Shown: one piece after another, positions 32,466-45,163 of the stretch | Numbering within the stretch: position 1 is the stretch's first letter | Layout of the letters: each line of letters opens with the position of its first letter | Source: Pseudoneurospora amorphoporcata | Lineage: Eukaryota > Ascomycota > Sordariomycetes > Sordariales > Sordariaceae | Direction of reading: 5' to 3' | DNA: 64,000 nt | Assembly: GCA_033297205.1 (NCBI GenBank) | Contig: MU859166.1 | Span: forward strand, 1-64,000 | Made by a program: the position numbers and the translations under genes | The notes under the pieces: model-generated | What the model was told of the DNA's origin: nothing | The model's database searches: none | The model's input: the letters and a program-made list of their open reading frames with translations, nothing else

Positions 32466-35168
32466 ATCATTCTTGACGGAGCCCGGATCACGGCCACGGA
32501 TCAAATCATCAAGTTTAGTTGGATTATGCGCATTGCAAATCTTCCCCCCAGTCCTACATTGGACATCTTGTCGCTTGCTCTTGGAAGCGCCCTACAAATT
32601 TGCTGGGGACGGGCATGATTTTGGCGAGAGAAGCGAATGTTCAGCAGGAAGTCTGGCCGCTTCCAGCCGCAATCACCATGGTGTGTTGTTAAGACACCCA
32701 GGCGACATCCAGGCGCTGGCCAATCACAGCCCCAAGCGCGCCTAATCAAGAGGAAGCCATGACTTGTACCGAGCTCTTTGAGCATCTTGCGGAGGTATAC
32801 AGCAGTTATTTTGCGGTTCAGGCAGTAAAAAGTTACGCTAGAAAGCATATGTCATAGTATAGACGGTGTAGAGAATAGTCATGGGAAATGATGGGCCATA
32901 GTTGCATGGCGTGAAGCCCACTGTCTCACAATCATTATAAGCTCTGAATGGGGTCAAAGAGATGCCATTGAAATCTACAAGAAATGGTCACCCCACAAAT
33001 CCCTGGCGCCTGAGTGCTGAGTGCCTCAACACTTGGCCAACCCCTTTGGGTATGTTTACTACCAATATCCGCACGGACCAAATAATGCAAGATAAGAACT
33101 GATGATGGGCTACGAGACGAGTGACGGGGCAGAGATGATCAAGAACTTGAACCAGCTAACGCCAGTTGATATGCAAAACGAGAACCACAAACATCAACTT
33201 AACATGGAATGTAGTGTAGGTAACAAGAAGGTGCCCAGCAGATCCTACGTAAATACTGAAGCAGCCAACGACTAGGCCAGCATAAAAAGGGAACCAAAAA
33301 AAGGAGCCATTTGGTTGGATGGATGGACATCCGCCCCGAGTGTCGTCACCTTCTGGCCGGGGCCGCTGTTCCGCTGGCCGCTGGCCGCCCCGCGGTGTGA
33401 GATGCCGTCGGTAGGGCTGGACCGAAGCCGATCACTCAACGATGGAGTCCCTTGTGCCTCCCCAAGCGTTCCCAAGACTTTTGTTTCCCCTGGCCCGTAG
33501 GTTGCCCTGACCACCCCGTCCGTCTTGCCGACCGCTTTATTCCCCTTGTTGGATCCTTGCGTCGTCTGAACTGAAGGTCGAAGTGCTTGAGCCGCATTCG
33601 AAAGCCACGTGAAGGAAGTCCCCACCAAGCGACCAGAGCCAGTGCACTTTTCCTCACCGGCACCCAGCCCCAACCAGCTCAAATAGTATGACGACATTGC
33701 CTCTTTTAAGGAGCTTTTGGGATCATTAACTCAGACGCGTCTCACTCTCAACGATTATTTTCCATGAATTACATTCTTCTTTGAATTGACGCTTCATTTT
33801 TGCATCTGCACCCTCAATGCACCTTTCCCAATACTCCCTGCTGTCTCTGCTTTCAATCTGAACTGCTATTATCAGACAATTTTGTGTTGGTGACAGCGAC
33901 AATAGGAGTGCTCAATTCACGACGCGTCAAAGTTGGGACGACAGGCGAAATGTCGGGGCGGGGGTCAATTGCCATTTTTTTGGAGGTGATTCGCAATGCC
34001 GGGGCTGGTGCCTGCAGCGCATGGACCAGTTTTTTTGTGGTCTCCGAGCGCGCTGATTGGTCAGAGCGGCTTTCTTTGGTGCCAACCAGCAACCTTTCAG
34101 TTTGGAACTGAAAGGGAACCGAACGCGCTCAAAACACTTCCCGTGCATTTTCACGCCAGTCGCAGTTCTTTGCCCCTGCCTCTGGCCTCTTGCCTTCGTT
34201 CTGCACAACAATTCACGGCATCTCTGCCCGAGGTGAAGCTATCTCGATTTTCAGCCTGGACCCCAACCATCACCACCCTAACCTCAACCACTGGAGTTTG
34301 CTTCAAGTCCTCCCCCAGGAAGTTATGCGCGCGCGCGAGAGGAGTTGCACCACACTGCTGCCTCCCTTCACTACTACAGCCTCTTAGCTCTCGGCACCAA
34401 CAACACCGGCACCACACATCCCGACGTCGACTCTCCTACGAGCAGTCTAGTTTAGTGTCGGGCGTGTGTCTGCGTGTGTGTGTATGTGTGCATTGTGCGT
34501 TACAGGACCATCGTCGTCGCATTCTACCGAATCCTACTACCTGCCAGTGCCTCTCCTAGATGCCCTTCGACATTCTGTCTGGCTCTACCTCAATTGCGCC
34601 CTTGAATAGGTTTTGCATTGTCCAAACCTCAAGGCAGCTCCGACCTGAACTAAAGTGCTCCGTCGATGCTGCATCATCACGCTACCAGCGGTCCATCCCA
34701 CCGTCTGCTAGTCGTCGACCTGCCGACCGCAAGGTGAGAGCGGAGTGTTGACCCAACTTCACTCTCCATCTTCGTGGGTGCCAGAACATAGAACTGTATG
34801 TGGCTCTTTCCTTTTCTGGGTTTTGCATCTTTTTTCATCCCGTCTCTTTGCTTCCTATTGTTTCCTGGCATGTTGCCGCATTTTATTTTGGTCGGCACTG
34901 CACAGAACCTAACATGACTTGTACATGCAGGCTACCTGGTATTGAATAACTGTCATCAATAAACATCGGATCAAAAGCCGGCCGCAAGCTCAACAATTCA
35001 CCAACTGCCAGCTTTTTCCTCATTCTCGCCATCGGCCCTGAATAGGCATCCATCCGAACCCACCCTACTATTGTCCACCACCCACCCCAGTCCTATTCAC
35101 GGCTATTTTTTGCAGCCATTTTTGGACCACATTATACCTAGCCATTTTGCCCTCACCATCAATCTGCT
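32466..35168. other. Intergenic and long leader of the YTA7 gene
   Basis: About 2.7 kb with no supported gene. A minus-strand ATG frame at 33272-33697 (141 codons) has no recognisable domain. A TG-rich stretch lies at about 34455-34500. The CT- and CA-rich DNA from about 34200 to 35168 looks like the 5' leader of YTA7. Confidence 0.5.
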
Positions 35169-38100
35169 ATGTCTAAGCGCAAAAAGGACTTTCTCGCGGA
35201 TTTCGACCCTAACAAATCCGATTCCGAAGACGAAAACTTTGACCCCATTGCGGAAAAGCAACGAACCCCGCGAAGTGCAAGGAAACAAGCAAATACACGT
35301 CGCCAAAAGAACCGAGGCGCTGCTGGCGGTGCGCGCAGGCGAAACAACCGATACAAAGGGTCCGACATTGAGGACGACGACGACATCAGCGAGAGCGAAC
35401 AAGACATTCCTTTCGGTGAAGAGGAGGACGAAGAAGAAGAGGAGGACTCGGACGCTCCCGTCAACGCTACGGGCAGGCGGATGCGCCAGGCTGCCACGAA
35501 ACATCAATCATACAGGGAAAGCAGTGAAGATTCAGACGAGGACCAGTCGTCCGACCAAGATAAAGACGTCGTCCAGGAGACCGACGAAGAACAACACAGA
35601 CCCTCGATAGAATCTCCTGAACGGAGTCCTAACAAGAAGAAGTCTCGCATTGTCGTGCTGAGCGTCAAGACAGCCGCCAAGCCAAGCTCACAACGACCAA
35701 GACGTGGCGCTGCTGCCAAAGAACCAGCAACCATGGCTCCCCCGACCCGCCGCTCTACTAGAGCCCGGACGGAGGAGACGGACGAGCCATTGCTCGAGCT
35801 CTCCAACTCTGGAAGACATCCCCGCGTCACTCGCGCATCAACAAGAAGCAAGAGCCCGGAAGCTATGGCCCACCCCTCCAGAGCTACCCGTGGTGCCAAG
35901 GGTGTTAGGAAACACCAACCTCCACCCATCCCTGAAGCCGCCCACGAGGACGACGACGAAGAATTCAAGGTCGAGACGGATATACCCAACGTTGACAATG
36001 TGGACGAGTTGGCCGGCGACGCGAACATGACCGATGCGCCTGCTGACCATCAAGAAGAGCACCAAGAGGGAGCTGCCGAACAGGTCGTGGAGGAACAAGA
36101 TGCTCAACAATTTATCGAAGAACAACCTGCACAGATCGAGAGCCAACCAGCGGCAGAAGATGCAGATGTTGACGACGAAGACGATGCTCCGATTACTAGG
36201 CGGACTCGTGGGGCTAGAGCCGTCACATCTAACGTAGCTGCCTCGACCACAGCTACAGCAGTTGAGTCCGAAGCCGAAGGACTCAGGAGCCGCTTGAGGC
36301 GTGGATCTCGCTTGAACAAGAGGTCGCTCGCAGAACCTAGTAGTGACTTTGAGCCCGGTGACGAGTCAGGCGATAACGAAGCCTATGCCTCGGAGGCTTC
36401 AGTCAAGAAGAAGGGTAGTCGCAAAGCCTCCAGTGCCGACGAGTCTTCCGGCACACCCGCTCGTGGACGTTCCACACGCGCCCGCGCTGCCAAGAGGCCT
36501 CGCCGTGCCCAGGACTCTGGCGATGAGGAAGCCGAGCTGGATCAGGAGGAGCTCGCTGAAGAACTCGAGGAGCTTCGTCAGAGCTCACGCTCGCGACCAC
36601 GAAGAACTGCCACTCGCCGTGGCCGCTCACCCTCCATTGTCTATGAGGAGCCCGCCGGCAAGAGACGTCGCACCAACAAGCGTGTCGATTACACTATCCC
36701 AGCTATCGACCTGGCCGCTCTCGAGGCCGAAGAAGACGAGGAGCCTGTGGCAACCCCAGCAAGAGGCCGCAAGAGGAACGCAGGTGCCGCAGGATGGGAT
36801 CGTCCTTTGAACACCACCTATGGCCCCTTTGGCGGCGCCGGAGGAGGTGCTCTGCTAGGAGGCCCTTGGGGCACCGGCGCTACGGGCGGCGTTGATTCCG
36901 ACAGCAGCGACGACGAGATGGTTCAGCGGGCCGGTCCTGGCCAGAACCCTATTGGCATGACACCCACTTCTGCCATTCCCCCGGTTGGCTTATTCAATCC
37001 TACGGCTCAGACTCATAATGTGGACGGCTTGGGTGGTATTGGAGGCGTCACACCTCAAGTTGGCAAGGTGAAGAACCCCAAGGCGTTTGCGGATGCGGAT
37101 CCCCTTGGCGTCGATATGAGCGTCGATTTCAGCAAAGTTGGTGGTTTGCAAGGCCACATTGACCAGCTCAAGGAAATGGTTCAGCTTCCCCTTTTGTACC
37201 CCGAATTGTTCACCAGATTTCATGTTACACCACCACGAGGCGTCCTTTTCCACGGTCCGCCCGGTACCGGTAAGACTCTTCTTGCCAGAGCCTTGGCCAA
37301 CTCGGTCGGCTCCGGAGGCCGCAAGATCAGCTTCTACATGCGCAAGGGAGCTGATGCTCTAAGCAAGTGGGTTGGTGAGGCTGAGAAGCAGTTGAGGTTG
37401 CTCTTCGAGGAAGCTCGGAGGACGCAGCCAAGTATCATCTTCTTCGATGAGATCGATGGCCTGGCTCCTGTGCGGTCTAGCAAGCAAGAGCAGATCCATG
37501 CCAGTATTGTCTCTACCCTCTTGGCGTTGATGGATGGAATGGACGGTCGTGGCCAGGTCATCGTCATCGGTGCCACTAACCGCCCTGACAACATCGACCC
37601 TGCTTTGCGTCGTCCTGGTCGTTTCGACAGAGAGTTCTACTTTCCCCTTCCCGACATTGAGGGAAGGCGATCGATTCTCGATATTCATACCAAGGATTGG
37701 GGCCTGTCGAACGAGTTCAAGGACCAGTTGGCCCAGTCCACCAAGGGCTATGGCGGTGCCGATCTCCGTGCCCTTTGCACCGAGGCGGCTCTCAATGCCA
37801 TTCAGAGGACGTATCCCCAGATCTACACGTCCAAGGAGAAGCTTGTGGTCAACCCTCAGAAGATCCACATCCAGGCATCCGATTTCATGCATTCAATCAA
37901 GAAGATGGTGCCATCATCTGAGCGTTCGGCTTCATCCAGCGCCATGACTATTCCCAAAATGGTCAAGCCACTTCTGGAGAAGCAGTTCGAAGCTCTCGTT
38001 GCGCAGCTCGATAGGGTTTTGCCTCGCCCAAAGAAGACCACCGCGCTTGAGGAGGCCATGTATGAGCCGTATAAGGATCTCGATGGTGGGTTCGAGAGGG

Positions 38101-41100
38101 AGCAGATGAGTCAGGACTTCCAGCGGTCGCGTATCTATCGCCCTCGCCTGCTCCTTTGTGGTGTGGCCGGTATGGGACACGGTTATCTGTCAAAGGCTGT
38201 TTTGCATTACTTGGAGGGTGTCCATGTTCAGGATTTTGGTTTGCCTGTTGTATTGAATGACTCAAGGGTAAGTTTCCAGCTGTCAACACTTCGTGGAATA
38301 TTGGCTAACGTTATGGCATCTAGCCCCCTGAACAAGTTATTGTGAGCCTCTTCACCGAGGTTAAGCGACACAAGCCCAGTGTCATTTTCATCCCTAATGT
38401 GGATGCTTGGTGGGCGACCCTCAGCGATGCCGCCGTGACGACATTCACCACGATGCTCAAAGGCATCTCACCTACCGAGCCCATTCTTGTACTCGGCACA
38501 GTGGAGACGATGCCTGAGCTTGTCCCAGCAGAGATTTTAACCGAGCTGTTCGGCTTCTCGAAGAGGAACCGTCCCGTCATCACCCGTCCGGACCGTGAAC
38601 AGCGTGTAATGTTCTTTCTCCCCATCATCCAGAACTTGTGGAAGGCCCCTGAAGAATTCCCGGATATCTCCAACCGCAAGAAGCGGGTGCTCGAAATTCT
38701 GCCGGTTGCCCCGCCGCCGCCACCCAGGGTTCCTACCAAGGAGGAGATCAAGACTCAACGACAGCTTGATTTCCACTGCCTGAACTTGCTGAAGGCCAGA
38801 CTGCAACCGATTATGGAGCAGATTCAGCGCAGGTATCGCAAGTTCAGACAGCCCGTCATTCCCCTCAACACGATCAGCTACCTTTTTCAGGAGTCTGATC
38901 CCAACTATGTCCGTCCCGACGTGGGTGAACAGGAGCAGCGGCCTTTTGTTATTTCCAAGGACCAAAATGGTGTTGACGGCATTTTGGACACCAAGACGGG
39001 CAAATTTTACTACAACCTTGACTCTACTACAATCGAGGAGCGCTTGGCGAATGGCTATTATGCCCGCCCGATGGACTTTTACGAGGATGTTAAGCGTTTA
39101 CTCCTCGATGTCAAGACTATCGGCGATAAGGACTACTTCCCGAAGGCGAGCGAGATGGTTACGAACGTTGAGATCGATGTGTTTGACATCAACCTGAATT
39201 TCAATGCCCAAGGCATCAACTTTGAGGATATTTACCAGAGGCAGCTCGAGAGAGCGAGGAAGGCCGAAGAGCGTCATCGCAAGAAGGCCGCTTTCCAGCC
39301 CATGGTTGACAAGATCCAATCTGACCTTGCCGAGACCCAGGCGGATAGTGACTCTCAGGGCCCGGTTGGTATTGGATTTCCCATGGCCAACCAGACTGGC
39401 CACACAACGGCGGCTAGATTCCAGGTCATTGCGAGCCCCAGGTCGAACGGAAACCCCAACTCTTCCGGATCGCACCCACTGACTAACGGCACGTCAAACC
39501 CTTCTAACCAAAGCGAGACCGGCCAGACGGCGGAGGAAGAAAGCACTCTGCTCTTCTCACAGGGAGTTGAGGTCAGCTCGCCGCTGAGATATCGGCATAA
39601 TCAACAACAACAGCAACAGGGCACAGAGTCCACGAGAGCGACGGTCGGCACAGTTTCCCAGAGATCGGTGCTTACTTCGGTGCCCCCCGTAGTCTTGCCC
39701 GCTGGCATCCAAAATGATGCTTCAAGCACCAGGACGTCTGACCCCAGCTCGGGCCGTGGCGAGTGGAACACCCAGCAGACAAATGGCCAGCAGAGCATCC
39801 CTCGCGGAACACCGCAGTTGGCTGAGAGCCAGGAGACAACAATCAACCGCACTGCCGCGACGTTCCTTGTTGAGACCAACAGTCAAAGCCAAAGCCAGAG
39901 CAACTCTTCTGGTAGTAGTGGCCCGTGGCCTCATTCACAGATGGCTGGTATTGCGCAGGGCATTCTACTGCCGTCTGTGCCTGAGGAGGCCGAGGCCCAC
40001 GAGACTAGCGAAGCTCCCGCTGGTGGCCTCCGTTCGTCGTCCTCCAAGGACCAAACCCAACAGGGTGGCGGTAACGGCGACAGTCAAAGCAGCAAGCCTA
40101 GCAACGACACTCCGGATAGCCAACAGAGTATCGCGCAAGGCAGACGCCTTAGGGAACTTGCGATCGCAGACTGTCTCGAGAGGATTTTGCACGGCCCCGT
40201 CCGCCCTGGCAGCACCGGCAAGAAGACGGATAGCTCTCCGTACGTCAACAACAGCCCGGCCCTTGGCCGCAACAACGCCCACCTCCCTCCCGGTCGCCGC
40301 AGCACCACAGACTCGTCCCAGCAGATTATCCTCAATGACGGTAAGGTCTGCGAGTTCTGGTCCTCGCTCGTCGACCGCACAGCCGGCTGCAACATTGAGC
40401 AGATGGAGCAGATCCACAGAGAGCTCATGGATGCCATCTGGCAGTACCGCCACGAGTGGAATCGCATGCGTCTTCTCTCGACGCTTGTCGAAGTCTTCAA
40501 CGAGGTTTTTGCCGACATTCAGCTCGTGCAGGGCGTCCGGTTCGATGCCCAGGGCCAAGAGCAGCGCGAGCGTGAGAGGAGGGAGGCCGAGGCCGCCAAG
40601 AGCTCGTCGCAGACTTCTGCTCAGTCTCAGCAGGGTCAACTGACCCAGGCTCAAGCTGCTGTTGCCGCTGTTCCCGCCGGCGCTCCTGCTGCCCCTACTG
40701 CCGGCGGTGTTACTGCTAGTTCACTCGCTGCGCCTCGTCCAGCTGGTGCTGGTGCTGTGGGGGGTGTTCCTACCCCTGATCCTACGGTTTTCTCAGCTGC
40801 TTCTACCCTCGGTGTCACTGCCGGCTCACTCGCTGTCCCTGGTCCAGCTGCTGCTTCTGCTGCTGCTGGTGGTGGTGGTGGTGGTGGCGGTGTTCCTGCC
40901 GCAGCCCCTCCCGCTGCCGTTGCTGGAAATGGCGATAGCCAGGGTACCGGTAGCACCAGTAATAGCCAGAAGAGTGCCGGTTCCGGTAACAGCCAGAAGA
41001 GCAAGAGTGGTAGTGCTACTGGCAGTGGCAGTGGAAAGACCAGTAGCCAGAAGACGCCTACTACCAACAGTACGAGCCGGAAGAGCAACAAATCGGGGAG

Positions 41101-41146
41101 AGCGGCGGCGGAGGATGATGGGTTGCCTTATTTCTTTTTGAGGTAG
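35169..41146 (+). CDS. YTA7: Yta7/ATAD2-type AAA-ATPase with bromodomain
   Basis: Two exons, 35169-38267 and 38324-41146, with a 56-nt intron (donor GTAAGT, branch GGCTAACG); 1973 residues. Residues 1-600 are acidic and basic patches typical of nuclear disordered regions. AAA domain 1 starts near 650 (VDFSKVGGLQGH), with Walker A GPPGTGKT (about 696), Walker B IIFFDEID (about 757) and ATNRPDNIDPALRRPGRFD. AAA domain 2 (about 985-1100) is degenerate: its Walker A reads GVAGMGHGYL, without the Lys, and its Walker B reads IFIPNVDAW. The bromodomain-like region follows at about 1190-1310 (RPMDFYEDVKRLLLDVKTI). The tail is Ser/Gln/Gly/Ala-rich and long. In yeast Yta7 handles histone H3-H4 on chromatin and limits silencing. 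It is longer than the yeast protein because of the tail. Confidence 0.95.
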
Positions 41147-41809
41147 GGGCCTCACTAGAGAAGGACTTCTTTGTGGGTGTTTGGGATTGAGTGATGTCTT
41201 CAATGTGGGACATGTGTGTGAGAGAGAAGAGGATTTTGTCATGAACCATGGAAAAAACAGAAGACGAAAACAAAGCGATTATGTATTATGAGCGCGCCCG
41301 GAAAAATGTGAAGGAGGAAAAAATCGATGATCGGTTGGAGTGTAAAACTAGACTGGACTGGATGGATAGGAGAGAGAGACATGGCTCTTTGTTGGTTGCT
41401 TTTGTTGTTCTCTCTCTCCTCATGTTTGCTGTTCGCATTTTTCCTTTGCCAACCCCTATCTGTTTGTTTGCTACTTTGCTTATGTAGCGAGAAAAAGGGG
41501 GCTTTGGGCTGCTGGTTGCTGTTTTCCTAGGTTAGCTGGTTAGGTTAGGTAAACCCTTTGCTTGGAGCTTGGGTTAGCTGTTATAGGACACTACGCTATA
41601 CCATACTTACTACATTAGCTTTGTTGGTTGCTTCTTGATGTTATGCTGTGCTATGATAGCTTCAAGGTCTTGAGAGTGTATCCCGGCGGGCGTGGTGCCG
41701 GAACACTTCTTGCCCCACCATAGCCCCGGCCGACTGGGGGCATAGCCCGAAATTCCCAACAAAGGGGCTCATATTTTCGGATCGGCGCAATTCCTGCGGC
41801 TTCCCTGTA
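41147..41809. other. Intergenic before the MITE
   Basis: Downstream of YTA7. No gene is seen. Confidence 0.55.
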
Positions 41810-42012
41810 CAGTAGACACCCTAGTATATGCAACCCGCAGAAAATGTAAGTGCATATAAAGTTCCCCACTTTTGCAAGTATGCTGGTGGCCCAGATTAGC
41901 CAGTTTGTATGTGAGTGTGACCCTAATAAGTGCAAGATACCTAGTATATGCAAGGTTTTCAAGAGGCTCCTCATAGAGCCCTGATGAGTTGCATTTACTA
42001 GGGTATCCACTA
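41810..42012. mobile_element. Tc1/mariner-like MITE (203 bp)
   Basis: Terminal inverted repeats of 25 bp: left CAGTAGACACCCTAGTATAT continuing to GCAAC at 41834, right the complement reading TAGTGGATACCCTAGTAAAT continuing to GCAAC (41988-42012), with four differences. TA dinucleotides flank both ends (41808-41809 and 42013-42014), the target duplication of Tc1/mariner/pogo elements. There is no transposase frame. A further copy of the inner terminal motif, CCTAGTATATGCAAG, occurs at about 41939-41953, suggesting an internal duplication. Confidence 0.8.
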
Positions 42013-42768
42013 TATCAATATCCATTAGAACGATGGAAAATGGAATTCTGGCGGGATGAGGTGAAGTCTTCCTTAGGCACTGGAGACAGCTCCACTAGTG
42101 ACTTTAAGCTTAAATGTTAGTGGGGTTGCCCCGGTATTCGCTCAACACCATCTGATCGATCACTCAAGCTGGCGCGTCCCCGATGCAGTTGAAGTTCGGA
42201 CTCAATCAAGCCGGAGTTGTAGTACCGGCTCCCTTATACAGATTCCATGGATGCCGGTTCGGATAGTCGATGTTTAGTGTTGGTAAGGATGACATGACCT
42301 AGGTTCTCTTGGGCCGACTAAAACACAGTGATAGTTTGGTTGCCTGGGCCAGATTGCCGATATCCAATTCCAAGATAAGCCAAGCAAATCGCCCCAAATG
42401 TCAGTGCATGTGCAGTTTTGGTATTCCAATGATCTATATTTCAACCTAATCATCATAACGGCTCGGCGATTGGCGTCACAACATCGAGGCAGTGTGAATA
42501 CCACAAACAACCAGTTATCCCGCTCTACGTCATGGGTCGCGGGCCCTTCCGATGCGGTCATGGTTATCAAAGAAGCAAACCATAACTTGAACGACGTGAA
42601 TAAAGAGACACGATTCAACTCTCATCGATAGGTTTTGTCTAGTTTCACTCATTCCAATCACATCATGCTCGCTCTAATCAACCAAGTTGGGCTTTCCCCA
42701 TCATAGATAATCAACCTTGAAAGCCAATCGACCTGAACTCCTACCAAGGAGACAAAACATCATCGAAG
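42013..42768. other. Intergenic after the MITE
   Basis: Upstream of the first small membrane-protein gene. No gene is seen. Confidence 0.55.
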
Positions 42769-43221
42769 ATGGCACCAACACCATCCACCCTCATCGCCAA
42801 ATCCCTCTCCTCCAGCAGCGAAGCCCTCGCCAACATCCTCCCCCGCTACTACCACACTAACCGGCGCCGTCTCTCGCGCGGTGCTCTCATCGGTGTAATT
42901 GTCGCCATCGTCGTCGTCTGTATCGTCCTCGTCTTCCTCTCCGTCCTCTTTCGCAGGAGGAGAGTTCGTCGGTCACGCCAAAACATGCACCAGAACATGC
43001 AACAGGCAATGGCAGCTCCAGGCGGATGGGCTCACTCATCATCTCAAAATCAACCATTACCGCAAAACCCGTATGAGCACCACGCTCAGAACCGGAACGG
43101 ACTCAATCCCCCTGCTGGAGGATGGGTGCAGCCGGGGACTTATCAGCCGCCGCCGTACCAGCCGGAGCCGGTTCATAAGCAGGGTGGGAACTTTCCAGTA
43201 GTCCATCGATGGGCAGTTTGA
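42769..43221 (+). CDS. Small single-pass membrane protein with PPxY motif
   Basis: Single exon, 150 residues. After a Ser-rich N-terminus, RRRLSRG precedes one strongly hydrophobic segment at about 39-61 (ALIGVIVAIVVVCIVLVFLS), followed at once by FRRRRVRRSR. By the positive-inside rule the C-terminal tail is cytosolic, unless the basic N-flank competes. The tail is rich in Gln, Asn and Pro and contains PPPY at 127-130, a ligand for WW domains such as those of Rsp5/Nedd4 ubiquitin ligases. Fungal plasma-membrane or endosomal adaptors share this layout. I do not recognise a named family. It is followed about 1.4 kb on by a second gene of similar layout. Confidence 0.7.
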   Translation: MAPTPSTLIAKSLSSSSEALANILPRYYHTNRRRLSRGALIGVIVAIVVVCIVLVFLSVLFRRRRVRRSRQNMHQNMQQAMAAPGGWAHSSSQNQPLPQNPYEHHAQNRNGLNPPAGGWVQPGTYQPPPYQPEPVHKQGGNFPVVHRWAV

Positions 43222-44662
43222 TGATTCTCGGTTTGCGTGTGTTTTTCTCTGGTACACGGCGCTTTTGGATACTGGAAATGGGACTATGATTCAAGATCAA
43301 ATACTTGGGAGCCGACAACAAAGTTGGAAATGGCGAATCGCCAGCAACGGACACTTGCGACTGAAAACATGACTCTTCTTTCCACTGAAGTCTTGACGAA
43401 GACTCTTTTCACATTCAACCTGTACTTTACTTTTGTACAATACCAACTCCTTCCCACCATTTACTCTCATTATCATAATCCTGTTGACAATCACCTTCGA
43501 CCCTAACCCTTGGCCGTGTAAGTGCTAATGCGTACGTGAAAGTATTCTCGCACCTCACCGATTCAATAGTCCACCTTTGACAACCAACATTCAAGCTGAT
43601 AAAAAAAAACTCAGTCCATTTCCTTCATCTTCCTTAATCCAATATCCAATCAAAAAGGTGTCCAATGCGTCAACAACACCACGAAGACCAAGATTCCCGG
43701 TTCCTCACATCCGTGCCTGCACTATGAGGTAGACTAAGCATTTATGACGATATGCAAGGTACTTCGCGTTGGCAGGCTCGGCAGGGTCATGGTGGGGAAG
43801 ACCCTGCGCATCACTGGGCAATCGTACCTACAAGTATGCAGCGAGTTATGCAGCGGGTTATGGTAAACGCTCAGGAGCGCACTTCCGCGATCGTAGCCAA
43901 GATTTTGTCGACCACCAGATCACTTTGAACGTGGCATCACTCCCAACCGAAGTCCTTCTGGTTCGTGCAAGCTTTTATATCCCTCAGAACAGCGCTTCAT
44001 ACAACACTCAACGTTCAATCAAACAATCCGCCTTCCGGATCGTCCCGAACGAGACCCTGAACTCTAGCTTTCCCCAAAGCGTCGACCTCATTGCCGTTAT
44101 ACCCGCTATTCCCTCTTGGCCGTTCACGGTCCCGGCCTTTGAAATGGTCTCAGCCCCAGAGGGTCATTTGATGTCCAGAATGTCGGCCCAATGGTCGCCG
44201 GTGAGTGAACGGGCTAGAACCCAATATTGGATATCTGGTTCAAGGTGTCCATCGGAAAGAGGCAGTGTTCTTTTCGTACCTGACAATGCGCAGACGCGCT
44301 ACTACCACCAACACCATATGCGTGGTTCGTGACCGTTTCTGGCGATGGGATGCAGTTGAGTCGAAAGGGGCAAATGTCAACATGTGTATGCCAAGCATAA
44401 AAAGATGCGATGCCCCCCCCCCCAATTTTGGGTTTTGAATGGCTCGTAGCTTACTCACTCAGTTTGGGCTTGTCAATTCCTACTGCCAAGGAAGACCTCA
44501 TGGACCGAGTATTTGAAGTTCAATAACACCCATAGTACAAGTCAATAATAACGCATCAATCGGGCAAACTTATCAAGTGAACAAACTCACCCACAACAAC
44601 CATCACCACCACTGCCACATATTCCCAGGTGGTGACAAAACCAACGTCAATCAACATCCAAA
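43222..44662. other. Intergenic between the two small membrane-protein genes
   Basis: A frame at 43769-44332 begins with TTG and has no domain. A C11 run lies near 44414-44424. No gene is supported. Confidence 0.5.
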
Positions 44663-45163
44663 ATGGCACCAACATCCACACCCTTCCCCTTGGGACTCAC
44701 GATCCTCCTCCGCGCCGCCTGCCAAAATTCAAACCACGGCTGCGGCCATATCCCCTCCGACAAGCTCCCCCTCATCATCTCCGTTGCCGTCATCGTCTTC
44801 TTCATCGTCCTCGCCATCACCTGCTGCAGCTTCCGATCAAGGGGGCTTAAGAAACGGAACCCGGCCATCAAGGATATAGAGCTGGCTCCAAGCGCTGCAC
44901 CTCCTGCCATGCGACGGCCGGCGCGTGGAGCCCCCGGAGCGGAGACCGGAGCGGGGGCGGGGGCGGGGGCAGCAGTAACAAGTGAGGGTGAACCCGTACA
45001 ACCTATGACATGGCGTGTACCGACCGGTGGTCTGAATCCGCTGGTACCGCCGCCGATGTACGAGGAGCGCCGCCGCCGCCGCCTACTTATCAGAGAGATG
45101 CCCGGCCGGGGGCGCCGCCGGTGGAGCGTGGGGAGATGGCGCCTAGGTATGCCTGATGAATAA
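44663..45163 (+). CDS. Small single-pass membrane protein, C-terminus probably frameshifted
   Basis: Open for 166 residues. One transmembrane segment lies at about 35-54 (LPLIISVAVIVFFIVLAITC), followed by RSRGLKKRN, then an Ala/Gly/Pro-rich tail reaching VPPPMYEE at 128-135. From there the frame turns into an Arg-rich stretch (RRRRRLLIRE). In the neighbouring frame the same DNA reads APPPPPTYQRD and on to a TGA at 45154-45156, giving a second PPxY-type motif that fits this protein class much better. A one-base loss in the GCC/CGC run near 45066-45070 would explain this; it could be a real mutation or a sequencing error. Layout matches the gene at 42769-43221. Function unknown. Confidence 0.6.
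   Translation: MAPTSTPFPLGLTILLRAACQNSNHGCGHIPSDKLPLIISVAVIVFFIVLAITCCSFRSRGLKKRNPAIKDIELAPSAAPPAMRRPARGAPGAETGAGAGAGAAVTSEGEPVQPMTWRVPTGGLNPLVPPPMYEERRRRRLLIREMPGRGRRRWSVGRWRLGMPDE

Noticed and set aside
43769..44332. 187-codon plus-strand frame
   Set aside because: It begins with TTG; the first ATG is deep inside and no domain or splice partner is seen.
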